The notes: generated by a model not told the origin, from the sequence alone. A stretch of 64,000 bases of DNA from Wolfiporia cocos (GCA_029448655.1 JACCLO010000003.1:4278001-4342000); one strand, 5' to 3'; positions 26,301 to 38,398 are shown, numbered from the stretch's first letter. Program-made: numbers and translations.

Positions 26301-29300
26301 CTGTCAGCCTCTGTCGCTGCGCGGCACGCACACAGCCGCAACTCACTTCTCCCCATCTACGGTGGCGAGCACGGAGAACTCGTTCGAGAAGACATTACAG
26401 CTGTCCCAGAAGAACTGGTACACGAGCATGGTGCTGTTCCCGATCTATGAGTGTGCGCAATACGGGAGGTGTGTGCGCGATGAAGTGCATGTGCCAGAGG
26501 CCGACGAGGATGTGCAGCGTGAGCACGGTCTCCCACTCTGGCTGCGCACTGATCGTCGCGTGCCTCAGCGTGCGAAGAGCCGTGCGGGGTTGTTCTGCAC
26601 CTTCACGTCCACGTTGAACTCGACGTGGCGGTTCTCCAGCTGTGTGGGGAGCACGGGGCGCAAGGTGGGAAGAATAGCGGTGCGAAGGGAGAGGGGCGCT
26701 GGTCAACATGGGCGTGGGAGGCGGAGGCGGACGTTCATGAGCAGCGCGATCGTCACCTCGGCGAAGGTGGGGATGGCCCGTTTGGGCTCCTTAACGGTAC
26801 GTAGATGCTGCATGCTGTCTGGCCCGTGCCAACACTGCTCCCTAATCAACCCTGGTGTGCAGACAAAAAAAATAGCGCGCTCGCGACAATCTCATCGTGG
26901 AGCAGCCCTCATTTCCCGTTGCATTGCCCTGTTCAGCTCTGTGTGATCGAAAAAGATGGTGACTGTCAGTGCACAGACAGAAACTCTGGGAAAAGAGGAG
27001 TACGTACTGGGGTCCGACCGGCTGCTGGGCAATGACCAATGACGGGGCACGAACGGGGGCAACTGAAGCCACAGTGGGCACGGGCCGAGAAGGTGCTCGA
27101 GGCCACACAGTGAGACGACTCGCGCCTCTTGCTCGCCGGACGTCCAGTCGTCTTGCCATGCCCGTGCGTCCAGCTCGTGGCATGTGTAGGCGTCCGGTCG
27201 ACGGTGAGTGCGAGCGATGACATCAGCCCAGAGGAGGGCACATTCCTACAGGGACACGCTTGCCGGGGCTGCATGCCGGTCGAGTGGCATGCACGGCGGG
27301 GGATGAGACGTCACTTCAGGCGCATCGTCCCTCGCCGCGCACACCGCTCGCAAAGGATGTCGCATGAGCTTGGTCCGGTACGATGCGCACAGGAACTCAC
27401 CCACCTAGAAGAGGCCCAACTCACGCGTGTGACACCGTCTCTGCCACTAGTATGGAGGAGGCTTGCAATGTGTGCGGATGCATGTGTGCGGATGCATGTG
27501 TGCGGATGCATGTGTGCGTGCTTGCGTGTTTGGGTGAAGATGGCAAAGAGCAATCAAATGACAGGGTGAGCGTTGAGAAGGCAATGGGATGGGACTCGCT
27601 GGCACTCACCGACAGTGGGCGGCAAAACCAGCCAGCTCAAGCATGGCGCCGGGCGAGGAAGCTATTCACGACTGGTCAGCACAAGTGATGGTGCGGAAGG
27701 GATGGAAACACGCACGTGCGGATGTCTGCACATCGCCCGATCATGTGTTTGACAAGAGGATGCACAGCTGCATGTGGAGAGGCTGATGAGCAAGGTGAGC
27801 TTGTCATTTCCTCGTACATCGGCAGGGGTGTTCGTTGGGCACGTACTTGCAAATCAGCCCGGGTGTGCATCCCGTTGGACCAGCGCCGTGCCCAACGCAG
27901 CAGCACCACTGGGCCCACGGACGGGAATGGGACAGTGCACCCAGCGCGACATGCGCAGATGCTGGGCGGGATTGTCGCAGTGCAGCGAACATCATGCACA
28001 TCTATCAGGACGATGCGACGAGTACGAGATGTGCTGTAGCTCGGCAGCGGGCGACAGCACGTCACCTCTTGGGTGCGAGGATGGACACCAGATCCTGCTC
28101 GCTTGCCGTACACAGTTGTCGCGAACGCACCTTGAGACGAACTGTCGATGCGCACAGCTGTCAGTTAGCCCATCGATCAGCAGTGTGCGAGACGGGGTAC
28201 TCACACATGCGATCGAAACTGAGTAGCACGACCTTGGCAGCTCGCAATGAGATGAGACCTTGCATCGTGTCGATCGCGAGCGATTGTGTCGATTGACGAT
28301 GCGAGGACGGTATTGTACGATGCGCCGCACCATTCCCCCACACCACGGCGATGGGCATGATGTCGAGCACACTGCATGCAGCGTCACCACATTCATGTTG
28401 TGCCATGGTGGCCAGGAGAGATGGGGGATGGCAAGTGGAAAGTGGAGGTGCAGTAAACATTTACTATGGCGAGTCACGACTCGCATTCTCTCCTTGCGAT
28501 GCCATGTCAGCTGACAGGCAGAAAATAAAAATAGTCTGATGGCACCTACAGGCCAGCCATCTGAAAGTCATCAAGACGTAAATTGGCATGCCCCGATGAC
28601 AATCGACAACTCACTCTGGTTCAACGCCAGAAGTGACACAAAAGGTCGAGGCCTCAAGCGATGCTGGCATTGAGGATGGCCGTCGGCTAAGTGGTCGCGT
28701 ATGTATCATGTATCTTCCACGTCGCGCTACGGTGCGCAATTGAACACGCGTTCTTTCTTTTCGTCTGATCGGTGTGCACCGTGTGCTGGCCGTGTGAACC
28801 ACCAGGGCAGACTCGGCAAGAGTGCTGCTAGAGCACGAACGGCCCACATCTAAGTTAAAATGGCATGTGTTCAACACAGTAATGTACATTCGACAAAATG
28901 TACATTCGACAAAATGTGCGTGCGGCGGCAGCGGCAGCAACGCTGCCAACATACTGCTCTGCCACGCATCGTGCATCCTGGGGTCCCCGAGGGTGATCGC
29001 GAAGGGCACTTGTGGGTGCCCATCAGACGACGGGCCAGCGGTCTGGCTAAATCTGACGATAAGGAGGATCGCGTGATCCATCTGGTGACCCTCCCGGTTG
29101 GTAGCGAGCGGTAGGCGAGGCGGCGGGCCCATTGATTTGGGGCATGCAGGGTGTCAGGATTCCGACCTCGGACAATTAGCGATGGGCTGACTTTTGATCC
29201 CCGCTCAAGATCATCTGTGAGAGCGATCGCTGTATACACTCGCCTACACAGTTGACTCAAATCTGTAGGCTTCCCATCATATCACCGCTCTCAACCATCC

Positions 29301-29426
29301 GCTAACATTCTAGACGGCCTGTAACGGGAGGGCCATGGCCCGCTTGCCGTCTTGGGCCTTGACCTGGCGATTGATTGTAGTGCAATGGACGTGCGACAGA
29401 AGATATGTATATGTGGACAACGTGGC
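23351..29426. other. GC-rich region with exon-like signals, no gene resolved
   Basis: About 6 kb between the duplicated segments. Many donor/acceptor-like pairs and short open stretches occur. For example, on the minus strand near 26400-26430 a run reads FFWDSCNVFSNEFSVLA, and near 26150-26270 GKKIMVWTTSPLAVHVQI, but neighbouring phases do not join. On the plus strand 24451-24600 reads as a Gly-rich stretch followed by a hydrophobic segment (VTIVAAVVVIVKRR). The long minus frame 24108-25328 has a composition typical of antisense GC-rich DNA. A short tandem purine-rich repeat lies at 23504-23566. I read this as one or more decayed or unrecognised multi-exon genes. Confidence 0.4.
27471..27518 (+). 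repeat. Short tandem repeat, 14 bp unit
   Basis: TGTGCGGATGCATG repeated about 3.4 times. No function evident. Confidence 0.85.
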
Positions 29427-29801
29427 CTATCGGTGAGTGTCTCTGTAGTCTTCCTCGTTCACGGTGAGAGCACTCTTGACGGCAGCGAACCGTAATCTTT
29501 TTGACCTCGTTTCAGGATCACGCTGGCGGCCTCTTGCCGACAGGTAATCCGAGCGCCGCCGTCCTGATGGTGCGGTCGAAAAGAATCCTGCCCTTTCGAC
29601 CTCCTCGTATTCTGCATCAGACAGGCGTCGAAACCGCGTGGCGCCTCGTTCCCAGCGGATCCAGAGGATTTCGAGCTTCCATAGCACGCTGCACCCCGAG
29701 CTGATGTTCTCCAAGGACAGCAGCTCATACGGCCATCCTTCAATCATCACCCTGTGCTCCCTCACGATGCTCGTCCAGTAGGTGTTCCACTTCATCCTCA
29801 A
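29427..29801 (-). CDS. Orphan basidiomycete protein or exon
   Basis: A 124-codon frame starting MRMKWNTYWTSIVREHRVMI, followed by EGWPYELLSLENISSG and WERGATRFRRLSDAEYEEV, then a basic C-terminus. This pattern (RWxxYxxxIVxxxxVxIEGWP, a line of conserved hydrophobics, then TRFRRLSDAEY) resembles a lineage-specific family I associate with Agaricomycetes; the family has no known function. A YAG acceptor lies just upstream (minus strand, next to 29811), so the frame may be the last exon of a longer gene rather than a complete one. It sits head-to-head with the plus-strand gene model starting near 29811. Confidence 0.5.
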   Translation of the reverse strand: MRMKWNTYWTSIVREHRVMIEGWPYELLSLENISSGCSVLWKLEILWIRWERGATRFRRLSDAEYEEVERAGFFSTAPSGRRRSDYLSARGRQRDPETRSKRLRFAAVKSALTVNEEDYRDTHR

Positions 29802-29810
29802 ATCCTCACA

Positions 29811-31394
29811 GCCCGTTATCTCTCCTGCATTCGGCGAGCCGTGTGTGTCAGAACTCTATGCACGATGGCTCAATCCAATTGGGCTCACGCAAGCTCTGAT
29901 CGATTTGCAGACGGACCATGCTGCGTGTCCAGTTGGCCTTTTGCTTGTATGTGAGTTTCCGATCTGTCGGCGGATGTCGGTCTCGTGAGCGAGCCGTCAA
30001 CTCGTGCACCAATACTGACCTTGGCGAGGCAACGAACGGTATGAACGTGGCATCTGCGCATGTGGATCTGACATCTCACCGAGCCCGCAAGCTGCCCCGC
30101 TGGCTTTGCCTTGGACATGGATATTTATCCCAAACAATGCAGCTTGATGCTTACCACATCAGCCATTCGAGACTGCCGGAACGCAAAGCGCGTTGTTCTG
30201 ATGCCGCCGTAGGTGTTCGCTCCGTCGTTCTGATGTGTATCAGATTACCTCAACGGGAACGATCCCATTTGAATGGCACGTCGATAAGCATGTGGCTGGG
30301 GACTGGGCCATACCCTACGTCGACCCCAGAAATCCTGACAGGCGATGGCACGATGGACAATTTGTCACTGCGAGCCGGCCGCTGCTTCTCGATGGTGGTG
30401 GAAAGCCACACATTCTGATGCCGCTGCCCGCGTTCAGAGTCGATGCACCGTGTACGTACATGTTGCGTCCGGTGCTTTTTCGTTCCCTCTGTTGTCGTAA
30501 TTTCGTCCGTTCACGCGACGTCTCGGCTTGCGTTCTCTGGCCGGCGGTCGGAGATGCTGTCGCCGGTATGCGAGGCTTCTCGCTTGTCGTTCCAGGGAGG
30601 GTCGAATCGTATCGGCGGTCGCGGCTGTACCGGCAAGTGTGCACGGACCTGGTCAGCACGTATCAGAGGGCAGACACGGCGAAGGTCGTGCTCAGCAAGT
30701 TTTGCCCTGGATCCTCTCATCCCTGCCACCCATGTACCGCGATTGTATCGACTCGATCCGAGGTTCCACTTTGGGCGTAGTGCTGCTACGTGGTGAGTTG
30801 ATCCTGCGCTGTGACGGTGCTTACTGCCTGCACCGCAGGTTGTGACCGTTGACGGCGTGTGGCGCCACGTGCCACTGGCAGCACGATCCTCACTTTGCTC
30901 TGGGCATCCCTGTCATCCCCACATCGTATCGCTGCACTCGCTGCGTTATGAACGAACCGGGTGAGCCGCTCGGCTGCTCACGTTCGTTTGAATCGACCAC
31001 TTACCGCGTCCACTTGCGTACTACAGCGTGCTGAGCGCGTCTCGCTACCATCGTGGTGCCGTTCACCCGTTGATCGGTGAGTGAGCGTTATCCCCGTTTC
31101 AGACGGTCGCGCTCACGCCGTGTGCGCCCAGTGCTATCCATCATACCAGTCGCAAGGTTTATGACTCGTGCTCAGGACCCATTGGGTCTGACGGACCACG
31201 TAACATGGCCCTCACACTATCACCCACATCTGCTCGCCGCCGGTGAGTGGTTTCCATCCTGGGTCTTTCGCACTCTCACCGCGCTCGATACAGTTGATTC
31301 CGACCACCGCACGCGCACCGTCGCGCTCGCGCGCGCTATGAATCGTGCACTGCCATTCGGCCCTCTGCGAATCGGGTGTCATGTATATAGTTGA
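29811..31394 (+). CDS. Orphan multi-exon gene (5' and middle joins uncertain)
   Basis: The 3' half has four exons whose phases agree: 30839-30960, 31027-31076, 31132-31242 and 31294-31394. The introns are 50-66 bp with GTGAGY donors and CAG acceptors, and the model ends at a TGA. The product contains SLHSLRYERTG, ARFMTRAQDPLGLTDHVTW and TRTVALARAMNRALPFGP. Upstream, plausible exons read SELYARWLNPIGLTQALIDL (about 29811-29946), FALDMDIYPKQCSLMLTTSA (about 30100-30200) and, across a 52 bp intron ending at a TATCAG, TIPFEWHVDK and FVTASRPLLLDGGGKPHILM (to about 30450). The exon between about 30560 and 30790 does not join cleanly to 30839. Either I misplace a junction or the gene is decaying. 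It resembles basidiomycete-specific proteins of unknown function. Confidence 0.5.
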
Positions 31395-32205
31395 ATAGAT
31401 GTATTGACCGTGTACGATGATACGTGCGGTGCACGGCACGTAGCGTGCGTTTCGTCAGCTGCGCCAGCAGGCCCTTGTAGGGCGCCGTGGCCAGACGCGC
31501 GGCCGTCACGTCGAGCGACCCTACCACACCAAGTCGGATGCGGCTGCGGCAGACGTTGACGCGGCACCGCAGCGCGAATGCATCGTCGCCCGAGGAATCG
31601 ACCGTAGAACACGCCGCGCAACGTGCTCTTGCCGACGCGTGGGGGCACGCACCTGAGCAGACATCGCGCGTGCCCCGCCGACGAGCTCCGTAACACGACC
31701 CTGGGTGGTGCGTGCGACCGCACGGCAGGCTGCGGTGCACACTCTCGACGCCGACTTGTCTGGCCCCGTTCTCTCTGAGCGGGTCGCGGACCTCGTGACG
31801 GGACGTACCGTGTAGTGTAGCGTGTGCGGATCGGCAAGACGTGCGGACAGAGACGCGTGGCGTGCCACGGCGCGACGTTCGGCGCGACGTTCGGGCACCC
31901 GCCGTGCTCGCGGTGCAGTATGAGTGAGCTCGACGAGAGTGGCCAGCCTGACGCAGGCTCGAGGTGACCCTGCCGCTCGTCTCGTGCACAGGCACAGGCA
32001 CAGACAGCGTCGGGATGGAATGAGGAGATGAGAGTGGGTGGCGTGCGTGTGCTGCCAGCGCGGAGGCGGCCGCCTCGTCCGTGGCCGGGCGGAGTGTGTG
32101 GGCGAGATGCTTACCGGGATGCTGGCTTTGAGTGCTCCAGACGACGCGACGCAGGCAGAGGGCTTCAGGACGACCAGCTCCGCGCAGACAGAAAGCTGCC
32201 GCGGC
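31395..32205. other. Unannotated GC-rich region
   Basis: Between the orphan gene and duplication copy 2. The large minus-strand frame crossing it runs antisense to the pseudogene at 32.2-32.5 kb and is not credible. No gene seen. Confidence 0.4.
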
Positions 32206-32525
32206 GGCGGCGGGGCAAGTTTATGTGCATGACCGACGAGGTGGACGAGGAGGCCGCAGAGGGGGTGCCGACTGCGGGGAAGGGAGAAGGACAGGGGAAG
32301 GAGCGGACGAGCGGCTGCTGGAGGTGCTCTGCAAGGAGGAGGACGTCGCTCTGCCCTTGCACACGCTGCGGCCGGGGTGCGCGCGGAAGAGCGGGAGGCG
32401 GCGAGGGCGAGTGTGAAGAGGCGGAGCAGGGCACGATCGAGTCTGTCCTCGGCCCGCTCGTGAGCTTTATCAAGTTTATGGACGAGGAGCGGTCGTGGCG
32501 GAGCTTTATCGAGATTGGGTCGTAG
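32206..32525 (+). pseudogene. Truncated copy of the 19.5 kb orphan gene
   Basis: Aligns with the last 100 or so codons of the gene at 19531-20856. It begins near KFMCMTDEVDEEAAEG and ends GTIESVLGPLVSFIKF, then ERSWRSFIEIGS and the stop. The first 300 codons are missing and the duplication starts inside the gene. One G is lost in the GGGACGAGCGG stretch (GGACGAGCGG near 32308-32317), shifting the frame. Further indels before the GTIES motif restore it. No start codon or promoter precedes it, so it is a non-functional fragment carried by the segmental duplication. Confidence 0.8.
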
Positions 32526-35137
32526 GCGGCGGCGTTGGCGAGTCGAGGGTTGGGGTGCGCCGAGCGTGCGCGCGCGTGCTCGGTGCCGGCTCGACTCTGT
32601 CTCTGCCCATGCCGTTCTGCCTCGCCTTTCTGGCCTCCCATCCTCTATGAACCATTCCGCTCCCAGCCGCCAATCCATGTACTCCCAGCATAGCATCTAC
32701 TCCACGCAAGCACTTCCCATCGCCACACACCATTCACTCATCTCTCAGATCTCAGCCTGCACTCGCACCGCACCGCACTCGCAATCCACCCAAAGACGCT
32801 TTTGCATATTATCGCTTCGCCTTCGCATTGTCAGTGACAATTTCCCCCAATGAAAGACCCGTCCGCGCTGCGGGCGCCCGCCCGTCGATATATATTGCAC
32901 TCGTATACGCTACCGCGCCCTACGCTAACCCTCATTGCTAACGCTAATGTGTACGTGTACGTACGCACCCGCTCGCCTGCCCGCATATCGCTCTGCCGTT
33001 ACCATACTCCCCGCCCCGCCCTGCCGAGCCCGTCGGCAGGCAGCAAAATGCTGTAGAATTTTTGTGTGTACTGTAATGCATCGTCCTGCATCCTGACGCC
33101 GTGAGGTGATCGTGTGATTGTGATTGGCGAGGACCCTGCTTCGAGGTCGAGAGTGGATGCGTTGGCTTGAGTATCGATCTGTCAAGGCTGTCGGTGTCGG
33201 TGTCGGGTGATGGTCGCTCGTGATGCATATTAGAATAATACTAATATGCACATGTACGCACGCACGCGCTCGCCCGCTGCCATTGTCGCTCGCCTGCATA
33301 TCGCTCTACCGTTATCATACTGGTTGGGGTGCTAGTAGATTGACGCGGAGAGCTTAGACTTGACGGAGGTGCTGGCTCGCATATCAATATCTATCAAGGC
33401 TGTCGATGCTAATGTGATGGTCGCTCGTAATACGTGGTGCATCGATAATGATGCGAGTCGCGTCGTGCCAGGCAGGTCGCCCCTGTGCGTTGAATGACGC
33501 TTTCCGTCTACAGATCGATCCAGCCAGACGGGTGCCGTCGCCGTGAACGTCCTACGATCGACCGCGCCCGATTCGAGGTTGGACTGCTGACGAGTGGCAT
33601 GAGTACTAGTGGCGTCTTGCCAGCACGACTGGCAGCGACAGTATCAGTCCATCGAGCCCGCTTCTCGCTTCGTTATGGAGACATGAGGTCCGTCAGATTA
33701 ATATCCGGTGGGCGCCAGTCGAGTGCTATAACGCCATGTGCCTCGTCGTGCTGGAACTTGGATTTGTTTGCTGCAAGGCGAGCTCGCGCGTGCCTGGAGA
33801 TGGTGCGATGGCGAAGAAGTATGCAGCATTGACATAGTCGTTCAGATCACTCGCTGTACCACATACGTTTGCCCATCGTATCGTCCGCGGTCCAGGTGCG
33901 ATGCTGGATCCATCAGTCTTTTGATCGTCTCGACAGCCCTCCCATCCCATCGCGCTGCACGGCCACGGTGGAGGACATCAGCGCTATACATCAGTGGTCG
34001 TCTCCGGCGCTGGTGCAGCAGCGACCGCATTCGCAGAGCGCGCTGACGATATGGTAGCCGGCGACGCCTGATGCAGATGCCCGGTAATGGAGACTTGGAC
34101 CTCGAGCGCTCAGCATGGCGCCGTGCGCACCGGCAGTCATCATCGCTGATCGCGGCCTGATACTCCTACCCCGGGTGGGTCGGCCGGGGTCGGCGATGGC
34201 CACCAATGCCAGTCTGATATGTGTGAGACATCGGCGCGGTGGCCGCTGCCTCGGTCGAGGCGGCGGCTCGCCTGTGTGCTGCGCGCAACGCATGGGGCGG
34301 GAGTCAGGGCGTGCGGGGCTCTGCGCCGCTTGTCTCGGAGCCACGCACGCCGAGGAGGCCGGCGGGCGGGTCAGGCGACGGGGCTCGGGTCGTAGCGCGT
34401 TTGGGGACGCACTAGGGTGACCGGACGTGCTGCGTTTGGAATCTCCGCCAGGCGACGATGACCCGGCGCGCTCATCGTCTGCATGCGGGCGGCATATGTG
34501 GTGGCGCGCGGAGTTGGCCATTGCTGATCGCGGACTTGCGCGCGCGCGTGGAGAGATCAGGAGCGATCAGGAGCGATCGATATCGACCGACGGCGCTGGT
34601 GGGAGCCGCCCCCCCGATCGACTCTGCGTGATGCGCCCTGTTGATGCGCCACACCGCTTCGGGATGTCAATGGTGCCGATCGCTGACCCTGCCTTGCGCA
34701 TGTTCGAGCTCCGGTATCTTGTGCGTTGGCCACGCGGCGCTGGACGGGCGGCTACCCCGGAGCTGAGCGCAACGAATATGAAGCAAAACGCAGCTAACGT
34801 TCGGGTTGAAACACGATCAAGAACAGGTTGAGCCCAAGCAATGACCTGCAGTGAACCGATGGCTGCCGAAGAGTGGAAGACGGAGGCGGCTGTAAAGGAG
34901 CTTATTTGATGTAACCCAACGCGATGTGGCTGGCTGAACAAGCGCCGTGCAGGATTCGTGGAGCTAGTCATGATTGCATCAGATTATTTTGGGAGCCCAG
35001 ACTCGGCTCGAGACGTCTGCAGCGCATGGCGGAGCTGTCTGCGTAGAATGTGCCATCTTGATACAGGGACCTCACGCACAGTGGCAGCAGCGAGGCTCTT
35101 GTCACGACAATGTCGCGCAGGTGTGTTGCAGCTCAAC
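32213..35137 (+). repeat. Segmental duplication, copy 2
   Basis: Second copy of 20568-23350 in dire­ct orientation, 11.6 kb downstream. Similarity fades on the left near 32175-32213 (a shared CCGCGCAGACAG motif hints that the original breakpoint was slightly further left) and ends on the right after the TTGTCACGACAATGTCGCGC motif near 35120. It has small indels relative to copy 1 and an extra 130 bp near 33520-33650. It contains only the gene fragment at 32206-32525. Confidence 0.85.
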
Positions 35138-35457
35138 GTAAAGCTCTTGTACCGCGTCGCCAGAGTGACAAGACAGATAAGGAAAAGATCGTCTGATAGG
35201 TATGGGACAGAGTGTGCCCGACGCGGTCGAATACGACTGTGCGTTTCTCTTCTGTCAACTGGCGCCAGGGACCCACAGGTACCCGCACAGCCAAACACGT
35301 GAACTGATTTCCCACCATGTCACCTTCGTGATGTGGCAAAGGACTTGCACAAGGACGTAAACAGGCAGTCGTTATTTTTGGCAAACATGGCTGTGGCATT
35401 AATGCATGGACGTGCTCCCCGGGGCAAGCAACCTGTTCTTGCTCCCCGTCGCCCGCT
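35138..35457. other. Upstream region of the kinase gene
   Basis: 320 bp between the end of the duplication and the kinase ATG, presumably containing its promoter. Nothing specific seen. Confidence 0.4.
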
Positions 35458-37762
35458 ATGTCGGTGGCGGCGTCTACGATTTTGTCCCCTCTAGAGACGG
35501 TGCCCCCGCCACTCGCCTTTCTCGCAGATGCAAACAGAGAGCCGCTCTTCGAGACGCAATTTGCGGAGTTTGTAGACGATGTGAAGAGTGTGAACCAGCA
35601 AGCGAAGGAGATCGCAAAATCGATGGAGGGGTGCGCCGTCCGTGATCCTCTGCGGCTGCTCGCTGACTCTGCGATAGAAAATGCTCGTTAATCATAACTC
35701 GTCGGTAGTCCGCTTACGCTCGCTGAGTCGAGCCCGCTTATCAGAGCCTGCATTTTTAGGAATTGAAGCGCGGGAGATCGAGCAGCTGCGCGATCAGACT
35801 CTTCCGTCGTTGAAGGTTGCTATTAGGATCCTGAATGAATGTAAAGAAACCACGGTATTGCGCGGTCAGCATCAGCCCGTCGTCTGGCGCGATCACATCT
35901 ACATGTGCGCCACTGCGTTCCATCTCTCACCGCGTTGTCTGACGATATCACTCAGTTCCGGTGTGGATGAGCGAGCATCGATCGTTCCCATTCTCTACCG
36001 CCATTGCTCTGCTCCAGGGGATAAATCTGTATATGCTGCTTTGGCACAAGGACGGCAGTCCCTCACAGAACTGTCTGGAACTCAGGGCACAATAGGTGTG
36101 GGGAATATGGTATCATAGCGCGATGGGAATGTTAAGCGAATGGCAACCTGTGCAACATACAGAGTTCGAGCTGAATCGCATCAACGATAAGTTGAATGGT
36201 CCACCGATACATCTTGCCATCGACTATGTCAAGCTGTCGGGTTCGTGATTGCATTACTTGGCCGGGATAATGAGAAGTACAACTGTGGTTGATAGGGACG
36301 TATATGGCACAATATACCAGGATATTTGCTATAATGACAAGGGTGAGCTCAACGATGCCAATGCCGAACACGCTGATCACGATATCGGTAAAAATTGGAC
36401 ACAGAGCTTGGAAGACCCACCCGGTCCCTACACTGTGACAACGGACATCTCGCCCATTAACCTGATGATGAAAGCCTTGTCGGGATCCACAGAGACTAAC
36501 ATAAAATTTTTGAAGAAGATGTCAGGAACACAAGCATACATAGACCTGCTTGATCAGGTGAGGAGGAATGTCCATCGTTTATGCGGGCTCTGACCTCCCG
36601 GACAATAGACAAGATTTGCTCTGCTGCCAACCGATAGTCAATACAAGCGGGTATCATACCTCCTAAGTAAATCTTGCTTAGATCACGAGAAAATCCCGAC
36701 GTCATACATTCTTCCTCGACAGAGAGTTGAACGGGGTGAGCCTGTCGCTCGAGGTGGCTTCGGGGTGGTATTCCGAGGGACATATGCTAGTAGACAAGTA
36801 GCCTTGAAGCAGTTATTCGTCGATATCGACGACACGGACCGGCGTAGAAAAGTCTTCAAGGTATCTTCCTCAGGCTCGTTCATTGCAGCAAGTGCTGACT
36901 ATTAGCGCAGGCGCTGGTGAAGGAGGCCGTAGTATGGAAACCACTGCGTCACCCCAATCTTCTGCCATTGATAGGCATGTATGGAGTCAACGAGGAAAAC
37001 AAGAAAAAGATGTTTAATTTTGTTTCTCCTTGGATGGAATGCTCTCTCAAGGGTTACCTGAAGGATTTGACATCAAATTCGGAAAGGTTGCGATTGGTAC
37101 GTTGCGACTGATTCGGCGATGTGGCGCCTAATCTTTAAAACGAGATAGTGCCTTGAAATAGCGCATGGCATCGAATACCTTCACAAACAAAAGATCGTAC
37201 ACGGAGACCTGACGACGGTATGTGCAACAATGAGTGTGATAGCGCGCGCTGATGTTGTGCGCAGAACAACATTCTGATCGATGCAGACGGACACATTCGA
37301 ATCAGTGATTTTGGGCTCACCCGAATGAAATTTGGCCTGGAGAACGCGACGATAAGTCGTGAGGCTGCAGCGTACACTGAACGATTCGCAGCGCCTGAGC
37401 GCCTAGATTGGGAAAAATTTAAATTGGATCGGACAACGTGCAGAATCAAAAAAGGAGATATATACAGCTTGTCAATCGTGCTCTGGCATGTATGTAGCTC
37501 TCATTGCTGTATTTTGCTGTAACCTACTGATGCTTATCAGATATTCGCGGATGTAAATGCCGAACCGTATGACTCCTCGAAGAATGATATCAAAACACTG
37601 GTCATGAAAGGAGTCAGGCCAATGCGCGAGGAAGGAATGCAAGAAAAGGGAATGACTGACGGTATTTGGCACCTGATGGAATGCTGCTGGAAGGAGAAGC
37701 CGAAGGAGCGTCTACCTATTCACAGTGTCAAGAAGCGCCTTGAAGCCTGGGTAGCGCCATGA
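35458..37762 (+). CDS. TKL-like protein kinase with an in-frame TAG
   Basis: Ten exons with fully consistent phases: 35458-35686, 35745-35840, 35956-36240, 36296-36342, 36405-36557, 36609-36860, 36911-37096, 37149-37217, 37265-37489, 37541-37762 (588 codons). The first 300 residues are helical. The kinase domain has the Gly loop GEPVARGGFGVVFRGTYA, VAIK-type lysine VALKQL, WKPLRHPNLLPLIGMYG, the catalytic loop IVHGDLTTNNILI (HGD replaces HRD; Asp and Asn kept), DFGLTR, AAPERLDW and a C-terminal ECCWKEKPKERLP. Such HGDL kinases are expanded in Agaricomycetes. In exon 3 a TAG interrupts codon 155 (36093-36095) while the frame stays open and protein-like on both sides. It may therefore be a recent pseudogene, two genes, or a sequence error. 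If split, the downstream kinase could start at the ATG at 36123, which still includes the whole catalytic domain. Confidence 0.85.
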
Positions 37763-38398
37763 AACTTCTTCGAGGTCAGCTGAATAAACGTAACATGTGT
37801 GCCTGTGTGGCTCAATTTGTCGTTGAATGTTCCATCGTAGCTGTAGTCATGTTGACATTTATCCTCAATATATTACAATCCACAGATCTTTGCAGCGAGC
37901 TACAGTGTGGCACTGGCAGCGGCAGCTCCAGCATATTGCTTCTTCCAGCTGAATCCGAAATATCATTCTTCTTGTTAATCCGTCGATTCACCGGGCAGGT
38001 GAAGTCTTCATGCTCACTGTGACGCGGGTATGATTACATAGAGACGCTGGTATACTCCTTATATTTTCGTCAACGTTGCTGTCAAGAATCATTAATCACC
38101 TTCGGACTTTGCGCACACGTAATTGCATGAGCGACGTCCATCTTCCGTTATTTTATCCGCCGAGAGAATGATCGCTGAGATGACAGTCATTTCGAGCTAT
38201 AGAACTATCCTCTTTCCCTGTAGCTACATAGGAATGTCAAAGTACCAGAGTATAGCTGTAATCAATTGTTATCAAGTAATTGGGCAACACCAATACTGGT
38301 ACATGGACTGGGCAAGTTTTGTGTCCCCAAAAATTAGGATAGTAGACAGAAGGAGATTAGTACTATGCATATATAATCTACATTGCCATCAGCTTGTA
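37763..38398. other. Boundary between gene block and transposon island
   Basis: 636 bp in which composition shifts from GC-rich to AT-rich, CpG-poor DNA. Short open frames only; no gene supported. Confidence 0.45.

Noticed and set aside
31521..32696. 391-codon open frame on the minus strand
   Set aside because: Its right part runs antisense to the duplicated orphan-gene end, and a similar antisense frame (20230-21027) exists opposite the parent gene. Long antisense frames are a by-product of the coding strand's composition.
35681..36118. Unspliced 145-codon frame over kinase exons 2-3
   Set aside because: The spliced phases (donor at 35841, acceptor at 35955) give a better protein that joins the rest of the kinase. 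The unspliced frame ends without linking to it.
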